DNA of 64,000 bases from Hysterangium stoloniferum. Lineage: Eukaryota; Basidiomycota; Agaricomycetes; Hysterangiales; Hysterangiaceae. The translations under genes and the position numbers were made by a program. The first letter of the stretch is position 1, and the number at the start of each line of letters is the position of its first letter. The notes beneath the pieces were generated by a model that saw only the letters and a program-made list of their open reading frames with translations, searched no databases and was not told the origin of the DNA. The stretch is taken from NCBI GenBank assembly GCA_015178975.1, contig WHVD01000019.1, forward strand, positions 372,001 through 436,000, written 5' to 3'. Positions 32,102 to 43,848 of this stretch are shown one piece after another.

Positions 32102-34054
32102 TCTGCCAGAAGTTTAGAGACGGCGAACAAAATTGTGTCAAAGACTTCCAACACTTCTGGTAAAGTTCCTTGCACATTCTGCAATGGTTCCACCCACACC
32201 CAAGACAATTGTTACGAGTATGCAAATGCACAGAAACAGGCAAAGGCCAAAGTTGAGCAGAAGAAAAAGGAGTATAAAGAAAGAAAGACTGCTAAGGCTG
32301 ACAAAGCTAATGTGTCTGACAAGGTATCAGAGGAGAAGAAACCAGAGAGTGCTGGAAATGCAAGTGTTTCTATCCCTGACTCTACTGATCCATCTTGTGC
32401 TCTCCTTGTCAATGCTAGTTCTGACTGGACTGCTGACACAGGTGTTTCTTCGCACATGACTCCCCATCGTCATTGGTTTTCAAGTTATACCCCATTTCAA
32501 ACACCTATCCAAGTTGCAAATGGACAAATAGTTATGTCTGCAGGGATAGGAGCAGTGCGGTTTAAGCCTAAAGGGAATGGAAATGTAATAATAGAGTTTG
32601 AAAGGGTTCTCCATGTTCCCCATCTCACAAGTAACCTCCTCTCCGTTTTGTATTTGACAAAGAGAAAGAATTTCCGTGTCTCTATCTTTCATTCCACCAT
32701 GTCTTTCTATTTGAGAAAGGTCTTGCGTTTCACTGCCACAGTCAATGAACATAACCAGGCCTATTTGGATGGAATGACGGTACCTATGACGGATTATGCA
32801 GGTCTTGTTACAACCTGTCCCTTGGACTCCACACTTTGGCATCATCGCTTTAATCATCTCAATCATGCCGATATCCAGAAGCTCCTCAAAGGTGATTTGG
32901 TTGGTGGGATAAAGATTGACTCTCACACGTCTCCTGATCCTATTTGTGAACCTTGTTTGGCTGGAAAACAGAACAGAGTGATTAATAAAATAGCAACAAC
33001 ACGCTATACTAAACCACTTGCACTCATTCACAGTGATGTTCATGGTCCCTTGCCTACACAAACTGTGGAAGGGTTTTGCTACTGGATCACTTTCATTGAT
33101 GATGCCTCACACTATGCTTCGATTGCATTACTCAAAAATAAGAGTGATGCTTTTCAGGCATTTAAGCAATATAAGGCTAAAGTGGAGAACTTGCTTGGTC
33201 AGAAGATCAAGATATTCAGAGATGACAAGGGTGGAGAATATATGTCTAAGGAGTTTGATACCTTCCTTTCCACTGCTGGCATCAGCCGGCAGCATACTGT
33301 GCGGAATGAACCACATCAGAATGGGGTTGCTGAACGCTTCAACAGAACATTGGAAGAAGGGGCTACTTCAATTATGGCTGAATCCCACCTCCCTCCCTCA
33401 TTCTGGGGACATGCTGTCATTGCCATTACTCATGTGCGCAACTGCTCACCTACCACTGCTCTTAAGCATTCTGTGCCTTATACTGTTTGGCATAGTAGGA
33501 AACCAGAAGTATCACATCTTAGGGTATTTGGCTGTACTGCTTATGTGCATGTACAGAAGGATCAACATATTGGACTTGGCTCTCATACACAGAAATGTGT
33601 CTTTATTGGATATCCTCCAGATTATAAGGGTTGGATGTTTTACAATCCCTTGACTAAGAAGACTATTATCAGTAATAATGCTGTCTTTGATGAGAGAGTC
33701 TTACCAGGCTTGTCTAAACCTGCCATACCTTCTACTCCTACTGCTCCTGATGTTCTTCCTGATACTCCACAATTTATTGATTTGTTTATTCCTGGACCCT
33801 CTAGGTCTATTCAGGTGGGAGCCCAGCCTAATCAGATGGGAGCTCCACAGGAACCAAATCCAGTGGGAGATGGTCAGAATAATGCTTTGCCTCCTGGTCC
33901 TAGTTCCAACTCTGATTCTAATTCTGAACATTCTGAACGTTCACCGAGTCCTCCTCCTCAACCACGTCGCAATCCACCCAGAAACAGAGTTCCTCCTAAG
34001 CGTTTCTGGCAAGTTGACCCTGCTCACATCCACAACTATAGAGAATCTAGTTGA
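32102..34054 (+). CDS. pol: copia zinc knuckle, protease and integrase (same frame as gag)
   Basis: A CCHC knuckle (CTFCNGSTHTQDNC) is followed by a protease with DTG motif (WTADTGVSSHMT). The GAG-pre-integrase zinc region comes next (LWHHRFNHLNHADI ... CEPC), then the integrase core with D, D and E in LIHSDVHGPL, FRDDKGGEYMS and GVAERFNRTLEEG. A proline-rich linker ends at a TGA (34052-34054) where the frame is lost. RT continues in the next frame. Confidence 0.92.
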   Translation, partial: SARSLETANKIVSKTSNTSGKVPCTFCNGSTHTQDNCYEYANAQKQAKAKVEQKKKEYKERKTAKADKANVSDKVSEEKKPESAGNASVSIPDSTDPSCALLVNASSDWTADTGVSSHMTPHRHWFSSYTPFQTPIQVANGQIVMSAGIGAVRFKPKGNGNVIIEFERVLHVPHLTSNLLSVLYLTKRKNFRVSIFHSTMSFYLRKVLRFTATVNEHNQAYLDGMTVPMTDYAGLVTTCPLDSTLWHHRFNHLNHADIQKLLKGDLVGGIKIDSHTSPDPICEPCLAGKQNRVINKIATTRYTKPLALIHSDVHGPLPTQTVEGFCYWITFIDDASHYASIALLKNKSDAFQAFKQYKAKVENLLGQKIKIFRDDKGGEYMSKEFDTFLSTAGISRQHTVRNEPHQNGVAERFNRTLEEGATSIMAESHLPPSFWGHAVIAITHVRNCSPTTALKHSVPYTVWHSRKPEVSHLRVFGCTAYVHVQKDQHIGLGSHTQKCVFIGYPPDYKGWMFYNPLTKKTIISNNAVFDERVLPGLSKPAIPSTPTAPDVLPDTPQFIDLFIPGPSRSIQVGAQPNQMGAPQEPNPVGDGQNNALPPGPSSNSDSNSEHSERSPSPPPQPRRNPPRNRVPPKRFWQVDPAHIHNYRESS

Positions 34055-35759
34055 GTCCAGTGATGAGGCAGAGGATTCTCCACTACATTCTCCTCCTCCA
34101 GTTGAGTCTGAGGAAGAAGCCCTAGCTGCCAGTGAGGGAGATCTTTACATTGGTGTGGATGAAGCCTTTGAGTTTGCCTACAAGGCCAGTGCTCATGATG
34201 ATGCACCGAGAACTCTCAAAGAGGCCTTACAAAGTCCTGATGCTGACAAGTGGTATGACGCTGCATATGCAGAAATGCAATCCCTGCTTGAAAATGGCAC
34301 TTTTCGCCTTGCTAAACTACCTGAGGGTCGTAAAGCTATTGGCTCTCGTTGGGTGTTTGTGATCAAGCGTAAGAAGGATGGGTCAATTGACAAGTTCAAA
34401 GCTCGTCTTGTTGCAAAAGGCTATGCACAACGACCAGGGTTTGACTTCACTGATACCTTTGCTCCTACTGCCAAATGGGCCACTTTGCGTGCTGTCCTAG
34501 CATTGGCTGCACTGGAGGACATGGAACTTGAGAGTGTAGATATCTCCTCTGCATTCTTGAATGGTGAACTTGAAGAGGAAGTAGACTTGCAGCAGCCTGA
34601 AGGTTTTCACCAAGGTGCTCGTGATGAGTTCTTACTTCTTCTGAAAGGACTATATGGTTTATGCCAGTCACCTCGTATCTGGCACAAGAAGTTGAATGCT
34701 GTCCTGCTCAGTTTGGGTTTCAAACAAGTGCTATGCGATCATAGCATTTGGGTCTTCCAAAAGGGTGATGTCAAAGTCATTATACCAGTATTTGTAGATG
34801 ACATGACTATTGCATCTAAATCCAAGGAGGCTATCAAAAAGCTCAAAGATGATCTAAAGATCCACTTCAAATTGCATGATCTTGGTCCTACTTCTTACTT
34901 GTTAGGTGTTGGCATTGAAAGAGACAGGACAAAGCGTACTATTACTCTATCACAGCGTCAATACATCTTGGACATGTTACAGCGTTATGGTCTTGCTGAC
35001 TGCAATCCCATTGGTACACCTATGATACCTAACTCAAAATTGAGTAAAGACCAGGCTCCAGTGTCTCCTGAAGAGATTGCATACATGAAGGACATTCCAT
35101 ACATCCATGCTGTTGGTTCTCTTATGTATTTGGCTGTTGCCACTCGTCCAGAAATTGCCTATACTGTTGGAGTATTAGCCAGATTTAATCACAATCCAGG
35201 AAAGGCTCATTGGCTAGCAGTACAACATCTCTTTCGATATCTCAAAGGCACCCTTGACTTGGGCTTGACCTTTGGCCCTAGTAATGACAGGGAATTGTTT
35301 GTGTCTTATTCAGATGCTGACCATGGAGGTGATAAGTCAACTGGAAAATCTACTGGTGCATATGTGGTTAAGATGGGTACTGGAGCCATTAGCTGGCAGA
35401 GCAAACTCCAGACTATTGTAACTCTCTCTACTACTGAAGCAGAGTATATTGCAGCAGTGTCAGCTGGTCAGGAAGTGCTATGGTTGCGAAACTTATTTGA
35501 GGAATTGGGATATCCTCAAAAGACTGCATCCACTTTGTATCTTGACAACCAATCTTCTATTGCAGTTGCCAGAGATCCTGAACATCATGGCCGTATGAAG
35601 CATCTGGATTTGAGAACATATTGGTTAAGGCAGGAAGTTGATAGTGGGAAGATCAAAGTTGTTCATCTCCCTACTTCAGAGATGCCTGCTGATTTATTGA
35701 CAAAACCATTGGCTAAGCCAAAGGTAGAATACTTACGAAAACTACTGGGACTAGCATAG
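34038..35759 (+). CDS. pol: copia reverse transcriptase and RNase H
   Basis: The coding frame enters around 34038 (IENLVESSDEAEDS), +1 relative to the integrase frame. RT motifs: WVFVIKRKKDGSIDKFKARL, ESVDISSAFLNGEL, GLYGLCQSPRIW, FVDDMTIA (the catalytic VDD with F in place of the usual Y). RNase H motifs: YSDADHGGD, LSTTEAEYIA, LYLDNQSSI, KHLDLRTYW. The stop at 35757 is just before the 3' LTR; CAGGTGGGAG at 35771-35780 is the likely polypurine tract. Confidence 0.93.
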   Translation: MENLVESSDEAEDSPLHSPPPVESEEEALAASEGDLYIGVDEAFEFAYKASAHDDAPRTLKEALQSPDADKWYDAAYAEMQSLLENGTFRLAKLPEGRKAIGSRWVFVIKRKKDGSIDKFKARLVAKGYAQRPGFDFTDTFAPTAKWATLRAVLALAALEDMELESVDISSAFLNGELEEEVDLQQPEGFHQGARDEFLLLLKGLYGLCQSPRIWHKKLNAVLLSLGFKQVLCDHSIWVFQKGDVKVIIPVFVDDMTIASKSKEAIKKLKDDLKIHFKLHDLGPTSYLLGVGIERDRTKRTITLSQRQYILDMLQRYGLADCNPIGTPMIPNSKLSKDQAPVSPEEIAYMKDIPYIHAVGSLMYLAVATRPEIAYTVGVLARFNHNPGKAHWLAVQHLFRYLKGTLDLGLTFGPSNDRELFVSYSDADHGGDKSTGKSTGAYVVKMGTGAISWQSKLQTIVTLSTTEAEYIAAVSAGQEVLWLRNLFEELGYPQKTASTLYLDNQSSIAVARDPEHHGRMKHLDLRTYWLRQEVDSGKIKVVHLPTSEMPADLLTKPLAKPKVEYLRKLLGLA

Positions 35760-35780
35760 AGCTGTCTCATCAGGTGGGAG

Positions 35781-36085
35781 TGTTAGAGTATGATATTACA
35801 GCTCTTACATAGTCTATGATGTTCCCTATAGTTTTCTGATATTTGTAGTATTTTTCCCAGCACTGTAGGTGCAGTATTGAGTGAGTTACCTAGTAAGGTA
35901 ACTGATGTGTAGGTGCTTAGGTAAGCACCCTGTAGTATACTCCGCTGTGGGTGTGGGAAAGTCTCCTTAGTGTTTACTTTCCTCACACTCACAGGTATGT
36001 AGTTATTTCACAGTTGAATACATTAAGTGTTTACTTTCCTCACACTCACAGGGTGTTTGTCAAGAGTTATTCAACTGTTTCAACA
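35781..36085 (+). repeat. 3' LTR of copia element, with 57-bp expansion
   Basis: 305 bp. It differs from the 5' LTR by two transversions and an extra 57 bp that carries a second copy of AGTGTTTACTTTCCTCACAC and flanks. Confidence 0.93.
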
Positions 36086-36090
36086 GTGAA

Positions 36091-37294
36091 TCAAATGGAC
36101 ATGAAGAACACACTATCACATATATTTCATTTTTTTAGTATAGTCCAATAGAAAACTGAAGGAGGTTGTCAACATCACAAGAGGTGCGAGTTTCAGGTGG
36201 TTAGCTTGACTCAAGCAGTCAGATTTATATTAAGATAGGGGGTACTGCAAATCCAGCACCCCCTTACATAAGCAATTGCCATTCAAACTTCTATCCCTTT
36301 CAGCAACAGCAAAAAAATATATTAAGTATTATTGCTAGGAACTACATTTCAAAAAAATAATTTAGTTAAAAAGATATTCTTCAAAAAAAACTATTTTTTC
36401 TTACTTTTTTTTTGGTGTTCTCTTGCAAATGCTGGTACAGTAGATGTCTCACAATGCATGACCTCACCATGCATGATTCTAATGTTGCATCAAATTTTGT
36501 CTGAAACCAGGTTGGTTAGTAATGACTTTGTACTGGGGTTCACACATCACATAATGCATCTAAATTTGTGTACAATTATGCATTGTCAGATCAGGTATTT
36601 CCATATTTGGGTCACATTATCTAAGCAACAGTAAGCTGAAAAATCAGAGAAAATCACTGCTTCTGAGAAGAGTCTTTTCCTAGTGCCAAGTTCTGTATCC
36701 ATGCCTGTCATTGTCACAACTGTCACTGTCACAACATTGTCACAAAAACATTCAAGGTAACATTTGACTTATCTTTGACTCTTTGACTTGACTCTTTGAC
36801 TTGACTCTTTGACATGTCTCAGTTTGACATCACGAATGATTTCATTATTAAATCATAATGTAGTCATAGGTAAATGATGGAAAGCATAAAAGGGCAATGA
36901 AGAGTGAAGGACCTCAGTCAGAAAATCCCTCCATTGTACATTAGTTGTTTGTATTATTAATCTACTCTTGATCTTATCCTTCATAATTGTCAAACCTCTT
37001 CAACATTAACATCTGTGAGCCTTTGTGACTGGTATTAGCCTCTCACTTTATTGACAGGGCAAATCTATACTTTATCAAATGAGGCTTCTGTATTTGGTCT
37101 AGTAGAATATATTATGATTATTATTCAACTTGATCAAAAGAAATTCAATTCATATCAGTCATACAAAATGTCTCACAGCTTAAACAGAAGCCCCACACTG
37201 AGCATGCTCCCTATAAGACTCATATAGCCCAACAAGTCATAAACAAGGATTCTCCCAAGAGCTCTGTCCAAACTGCTTCATCACAAAGGCACAG
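36091..37294. other. noncoding; contains LTR G-like fragment
   Basis: Repeated CTTTGACTTGACT units lie near 36775-36815. About 36690-37140 resembles LTR G (see 6759-8443). No gene is seen. Confidence 0.4.
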
Positions 37295-38279
37295 TGTTAA
37301 GATTTAAGCCAAAAGGGGAAAGGAGGGCTCTAAGTTGGGTGTAAAGAGTTGTGTATTCGGACCACTCTGTATATGAAGAATATTGACTATTGCAGTGCGA
37401 TATTAGAGAGAGTGAGAGAGAGTGAGAGCTAGATGACGAGTTCAAAGCCTGAGATGTTAGTTAGCTCAGATAGTTCAGATAATGCTACTTATGTAGTAGC
37501 TGGCATATTACCCTAATCACCGCTCGTAGTAGACCTAGTTTAGTATCTTACAAGTGGTGGTTTCTGGGTAAAAAGTGTGTCTTTCTATTTGGTGCTGAGT
37601 GCACCCACAAGTATACACAGCACTTCGAACTAATGAAATGGTGCACTATTCAAAGAATGTAAAGAATAGGAAAATATGAGTGAAATATGTAAAATATAAA
37701 TAAAATAAAAGGAGTATTTTACTTTAATAAAACTATGGCCAGGGCATATCCCTCACATTGGGGGTCCAATGATTGGAAACAAGCTAATTGGGGGGCCGAT
37801 GATAGAGATCATACTAGTCGGGAGTGTTACAACCCATTCCCAGATACTTCAATCTTCCATAATTATCCATAACTTTCCATAACTTTCCAACCCAACTTTC
37901 CAACCCAACTTCCAACCTAACTTCCACCACAGAACATTTATAGTTCCCCTACTTCCAAACCTCATCCTTGTTCCACAGTTGGTAACTTGTCAGTTGACAA
38001 GTATTCATTTGTTTGCTTGTTGTATTCCTGTTTTGTAATACTTACCCTAATCCATCTTATTATGATCCTAGTTTGTAGTACAATAACAAAAGAACTTATG
38101 TATATTAGTTTCTGCAAATTTGTACTTTACCTCAGATCTGATATCAACTTAGTTTCTTATTCCTTCCTTCTTTCTGTACACTTGATATTCAGAACTCCTT
38201 GGAACTCTAAATATCTATAATCCTCTGGTGTAAATCTGGTCTCTGAAATTGAGGACATTCTGAGCATTTGCATAGGGGT

Positions 38280-40390
38280 TGTTACGACTGGAAATCCTAC
38301 TGGACTCCAGGCACTAACTTATATGCACCCACACCCTATACACACCAGTTATCAGTTTACTGGAATACCTGCCAGATGTCAGGAACTGGAATACCCGCCA
38401 GCCTCCAGCCTCCTGGACCCCATCCTACATGCTCCCAACCCTCTATATTGTATAGTTACAACCAAAGTTCCTGCCGGAGCCTGCATGTCAACTTGTTTAT
38501 GGCTGACTCTCTGTGTGCACCCCACCCTATCTGCACCCAACTCTCTATACCCACTACTGGACAACCCACCAGGACCAGGACTCCGCCCTATATGCACCTG
38601 ACCCACTGTATGGAGCCTAACATACAGTCACAACTGGAGTTCCCGCTGGGACCCGTCCATCACACCTGTCTGTACCCGACACATCTGTACCCATACCTGT
38701 CTGTACCCTCTGTGTCTCATGCACCAGTCCTCAGACTCCACCGGACCTCCTGCACATCAAACCTGTCTATACCTGACACTATCTTGTGCACCAAGTCACT
38801 GGACTCCGACTGGACTTTCAGAACCCCTCTAACAGAGCATAGAACCCTGCTCCTGTTATGGTCAAATGCTCTGTCATGTGTCTCATGTACCAGTCATCAG
38901 ACCCCACCGGACTCTGAACTCCACTCTATATACACCTGACACTTGTATCTCACAGACCAGTCACCAGACTCTGACCGGACTCCCCGGAACCCTTCTAACA
39001 GAGCCCCGTTCCTGTTATGGTCTAATGACCTGTCATGATTCACACCCTGCCCCCGTTCTGTTCTGTCCCCAATACCTAGTTTAGTATTTACTTGTTTCGT
39101 CTTATGTTTAATAGTTCTGTCTCTCATTAATACTGGATTTGGTATTATTACATTTCACAGTCTATGTATATAAGTCTCCTATATTCATGTACTTAGAATC
39201 CAGTTTGAATCTCGAACAAGTTTGACCCTCGAACAAGTTTGACCCTCGAACAAGTTACACCCTCATGCTGATCCAGTCTCTAGTCCTCTTGTCTGTCTGC
39301 ATGCTCAATTCCCGGAACTCCCATGGGAACTCCAGAATCTACATCTTCCTTGTATGCATTCTGTCAGCTCGAAATATGGACATCTGAATGAGTGTATGAG
39401 GGTGCAGCCCATAAGCTGAAGCCAAGTCCATCTCAGTGTTACTCTTCTGGTAATTATTCTGATACTACACTCCTTATACTACTAATCCCTGGAAACTCCC
39501 CAGACCTATTACCTGGGGACTCCGTGGGACAGTTCCCAGGAAAAAGTGTGTTCAGAATAAATTACCAGAAACCTCCATGGGACTTCCTTGGAACTTATCC
39601 TTTATGTTTGGAACTTAACACCAGACTCCAGACATCAGACCTGTCCATGCTTGACCTTCATCACTTCATGTATCAGTCACCAGAATACCTGCTGGAACCT
39701 GCTCCTGTCCCATGCACCAGTCACCAGACCCTGCTCAGAAAACCAGACAGCTCTAACTGAGCCCCATTCCCATTATGGTCAAATGACCTGTCACATTTTG
39801 GACTCTGCTCCCACCCCATTCCCATTATGGTCTAATGACCTATCATGATTCAGACTCTACTCCACTCCATTCCATTCCATTCCTAACACCAAGTTTGGTG
39901 TTTACTTATCTCATTTCATGTTTGCTAGTTTAGATTTCATTATTACCAGATTTGGTATGTTATACATTCCACAGTCTATATAGTCTGGCAGATGTTGTAC
40001 ATACAATCCAGTCAGAAAATCAGCTTAGATTCTCCCCAGTAATCTCAGTACATTTTCTGCTCTAATCTCCTCTTTGAAACACACTGCTCTTTACCTCATC
40101 GGAGCCCACAGGCTCTGACCCATGTATCACTTAACCTCCAAACTATCTATCTCAAACCCCAACTCATCTCCACCTGACCCCTTGACTTCTGTGGGATTTC
40201 TGCAGTCAACTCCCCAACCTCTCAACCCACAAACCCCTCCCATACTCCCCAGGATTTTTCATCTGCCCATCTGAAATTGGACGACATGATCTCACAAGGG
40301 CACAGCCTATAAGCTGAAGCCAAGTCCTACCGGCTTTCCTGTGGGTTTCTCCAGAAACCCTCTGATAAGCTCCATGCATAACACTTAACA
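38280..40390 (+). mobile_element. solo LTR, family C (inside D LTR), split by LTR F
   Basis: TGTTACGACTGG...CACTTAACA with TSD ggggt at 38275-38279 and 40391-40395. Net size is about 862 bp. Confidence 0.9.
38377..39620 (+). mobile_element. solo LTR, family F (inside LTR C)
   Basis: 1244 bp, TGTCAGGAACTGG...GGAACTTAACA, TSD ccaga at 38372-38376 and 39621-39625. Homologous to 7029-8257. Confidence 0.92.
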
Positions 40391-40502
40391 GGGGTGCAGC
40401 ACATAAGCTGAGGCCAATGTCCTGATCCTATCTGAAAGTTCCCAAGTTCCCAGTTATTTTCCAATAGTTCCAGAATAAGTTCCTGACACAGCACTTAACA
40501 GT

Positions 40503-40513
40503 ATATCATATCT
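40503..40513 (+). promoter_or_regulatory. self-complementary primer-binding site, family D right copy
   Basis: ATATCATATCT, 2 nt after the LTR, is complementary at 10 of 11 positions to AGATCTGATAT at 38134-38144. The left copy matches 11 of 11. Confidence 0.6.
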
Positions 40514-40534
40514 CAATCCTGTGACTTGCTTATC

Positions 40535-41890
40535 ATGGGTCCAAAATGCAAAGCTGCCAAAGGACCATTCCAACTTCAATCTCCATTGCAACTTTATACT
40601 ACTCAACCCACAACATCAGCTCAACCCACAACATCAACTCAACCCACAACACCAGCTCAACCCACAACATCAGCTCAACCCACAACATCAGCTCAACCCA
40701 CAACATCAGCTCAACCCACAACATCAGCTCAACCCACAACATCAGCTCAACCCACAACATCAGCTCAACCCACAACATCAGCTTTCATTGAAGAAGTCAT
40801 TGAGGTAGCAAAAGATCCCAACACTCCCAAAGTTACCAACAATGACAATGAGGAAAATCAACCAGACAAATCAAAGAAGACATCTTCTGATGATCCAACT
40901 GAAATGATGTTTATCAACTCCATTGTGAAATTTGCTGACTACCTGAAATCCATTGAGGAAAGCAAAGAATCATCCTGTACCAGAGTCAAAGAACCTGAAC
41001 CATTTACTGGCAAGGATCTGAAAAAATTGAAGAATTTCCTGCTTCAATGCCATTTCAGTTTCTGTGATCGACCTGATGCATTTAAATCTGACAGTTGAAA
41101 AGTCAAATTTTCACTCTCATATCTCAAGGATACCACTCAGGATTGGTTCGAACCTGGACTTTCCAGAATATCCAATGAGACACTCATATGGATCGATGAC
41201 TGGGATGCATTTGTTGAAGAACTAGAGACTAATTTTGGACCTTATGATCAATCTGGCAAAGCAGAAAACAAACTAATGGCACTTAAGATGAAGGACAATC
41301 AACAAGTTTATGATTATCTCATCAAGTTCAATACCCTTGCTGCATGCTTGTGGATGGGACAATTCCACCCTCAGACACCATTTCTATATAGGTCTTCCAT
41401 TACACCTAAAAGATGACATCTGCAAAGAAGGAAAGCTGAAAAATCTCCAACTCATGCAGATGAAAGCTCAGAAATCTAATGCCTGCTATTGGAAATGAAA
41501 AGTGGAAATTTCCCAAGAAAATCTGACTGAATGTTCTTAAAACAATAAGGCATTGACTAGCAAGTCTTCTGGCAACAACTCTGGCACTAACTCTGGCAAC
41601 CCTGGCAATAATACCAGCAAATCAAATTCCAATCAGAAGAAAGACAAGAAATCCAACAAGGAAAAACAGTCAACTTCCAATAAACCATTTCTCACTTGTT
41701 GGGTTCTACAGTAAACTCATCCCAAAAAAGAAACAATAATGTATAAATAACAACCTCTACCTTTTCTATAGAAAAGGCAGACACAAGGTTTCTGGTTCCA
41801 CTGTTGAGTCAAACTCTTCAAAGGCTCACACAGCAACTTCCACTACAACTTCAACATCCAAGAAAAAGCCTACCACAGAGTCAAAAAAAA
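40535..41890 (+). pseudogene. Gag relic, family D right copy
   Basis: Starts MGPKCKAAKGPFQLQ, then a hexapeptide TTSAQP repeat (40606-40785). The Gag core follows (EMMFINSIVKFADYL, TQDWFEPGLSR, WDAFVEELETNFGPYD) and a Gly/Asn-rich linker. A TGA at about 41096 and later stops break it. An A-rich run near 41882 matches the frameshift site of element A. Against A it has lost many CpG sites. Confidence 0.85.
40606..40785 (+). repeat. 18-bp coding minisatellite in gag (TTSAQP repeats)
   Basis: About ten copies of CAACCCACAACATCAGCT. The 18-bp unit keeps the reading frame. The left D copy has only an unexpanded equivalent (ATQPETPAQS). Confidence 0.95.
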
Positions 41891-42640
41891 AGAGTAAGCA
41901 GCACTCCAGACACTGCATGGACAGAGGGTTGTGTTGACTTTCCCTGTGTTTCCAAGATTATCCATCTCAATGCATCCAATCTTTCTAATCCTGACTCATT
42001 ATTTGTAAAACTTGTTTCTGACCTTCTTGGAAATTTAGTATTCTGAGCTCTGATAGATTCCAGCTCCATGCACTGTTTTGTAGATACCACCTTTTCCACA
42101 AAACATAATCTAAAACTCTGTTCTGTTCCCACAATTTCCTTGCATCTGTTTGATGGCACTAGCAACATGGCAATTACTCAAGCCAACATGTCTATCCATG
42201 TGGAACATCCCAGATGGTTATTTTCATAACACAGTTGGACTCTAGCTGTTTGGTCATTCTTGGATATAACTGGCTCACCTGATATAATCCATTGATTGAC
42301 TGGGTATCTAGGCAGTATTAATTTCCAAATTTCTGACACTTCTGTTCCTCCTGCAGCCTCTAATCTAGCCAGAGTCTCTTCAGTCTCAATGGCAATTCTG
42401 GTATCTACTGAAACCTCTGAACCTCCAAAAATCTCTCTTATCAATGCTGCAGTATTTGTTAAGGTGAGTAAACTGGATGGATCACAGTGTTTTTTGACCA
42501 GTTTAAAAGTTGATGAAGCATCTGGACATTTTGAAACTCCAGAATTATCTGAGCTAAAAGCCAACCTGGAAGGAGTTTCCAAAAAATACCATTATTTTGG
42601 ATATTTTCAGTAAGCAACAAGCTGATTGGCTTGCACCACA
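41891..42640 (+). pseudogene. pol N-terminus (protease) relic, family D right copy
   Basis: Segments match element A pol: LNASNLSNPDSLFVKL, the protease region (around 42040-42110) and [18 protein letters not shown], ending at the codons for LAPH. DNA transposon K then interrupts it; the following GGCCTTA (48531-48537) supplies the next codons (RPY). Confidence 0.85.
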
Positions 42641-43304
42641 TATGGTGCAGCAGAATTAGTCATCACTACTTTTGTACAGTGGCCAAATTGGCCACAGAAT
42701 ATTTTTTTGAAATTTAGACCTCCAATTTTGAGCTGAAAGAAGATTAAAATTCATGTGTAAAGGCACAATGATTGGCAATTTTTTGACTATTTCTACATAC
42801 TCTCCAAAATGCCCTACAAGAACAAGTCTAAAAAGAAGTCAATTGCAAATGCATGCAAAGTTAAAGCTCAAAAATGGCTCAACAACATGCACAATGCTTC
42901 TGAAACAGATTTAGACTTGGACACCGAGGTTACGGCATGGACAGGGGGTGTGAGCAATCACCTCATTGTCTCCAATGACAGTGATTCAAGTGATGAAGAA
43001 GTTGATGAGTTGGTGGAAAGTTTGCGAAGAGAAATCGAGCACGAGATCTGATTGCTGCTGTAAGGGCAACCCCTGCAGCCTGTGGTACTCACCAGTAGTC
43101 TAAAAATAACTCTACCTATTACAGAACAGGGGGCCTTCCCCCAATGGAACACTACTACTATGAGAAGGAGAGGGAAAGTGATGGATGGTATGGGTTGGAC
43201 TGTAGACTCAGGGACTCCAATAAGATGAGGAAATGGTACTTCCTGGGGTCTGTGACAGAGGTCCCCTGACAGCTGCAGGAGCTGGAACCAACACCATATG
43301 AGAG

Positions 43305-43848
43305 TGTTACGACCCATTCCCAGATGTTTCAATATCCGACTTCCGATCTCCGACTATGGAACATCATAGTTACCGTATCTTCCGCATTCTTCCCTTGTTC
43401 TGCATTTGATAATTTGTCCGTTGACAAGTATTCACTCGTTTGTTTATTATATTCCCATTTCAGAATATTGTCTCCCTGATATGTCTTATTGTATTTCCGT
43501 TTTAAGATTATTTCCGTTTCCATCTTATTATGGTCTTAGTTTGTAGTACAATAACGAGAAGACTTATATTAGTTTCCGTGAATTTGTACTTTACCTTAGA
43601 TCTGATATCAACTTAGTTTCTTATTCCTTCTCCCGTCTTTCTGTACACTCGATATTCGGAACTCTTCGGAACTCTAAATATACATATCTTCCATCGTAAG
43701 TCTCATTTCTGAAATTAAGGACTTTGAGCATTTGTGTAGAGGTGCAGCACATAAGCTGAAGTTGACGTCCTGAGCCTATCTGATAGTTCCCGACTTCCTG
43801 GTGACTTTCCGATAGTTCCGGAATAGGTTCCCAACACGGCACTTAACA
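43305..43848 (+). mobile_element. solo LTR, family B (inside K)
   Basis: 544 bp, TGTTACGACCCATTCCC...GGCACTTAACA, TSD gagag at 43300-43304 and 43849-43853. It retains more CpG than neighbouring relics, so it is relatively young. Confidence 0.95.

Larger units (their letters stand above)
30674..36085 (+). mobile_element. Ty1/copia retrotransposon
   Basis: LTRs at 30674-30921 and 35781-36085 with TSD gtgaa (30669-30673, 36086-36090). The primer site directly follows the 5' LTR. One gag-pol frame is broken by an in-frame TAG (32099) and a one-base frameshift near 34035-34050. The LTRs differ by two substitutions plus a 57-bp indel. This looks recent but not autonomous. Confidence 0.96.
37825..40500 (+). 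repeat. 5' LTR of right family-D element, with nested LTRs
   Basis: It begins TGTTACAACCCATTCCC and ends GCACTTAACA. Without the C/F insertion it is about 560 bp, like the 544-bp 3' LTR. Confidence 0.9.

Noticed and set aside
33678-34037. The Leu-rich N-terminal 120 codons of the 693-codon frame ending at 35759, which could look like membrane helices.
   Set aside because: This part overlaps the integrase C-terminal linker in another frame; homology to copia pol only starts near 34038.
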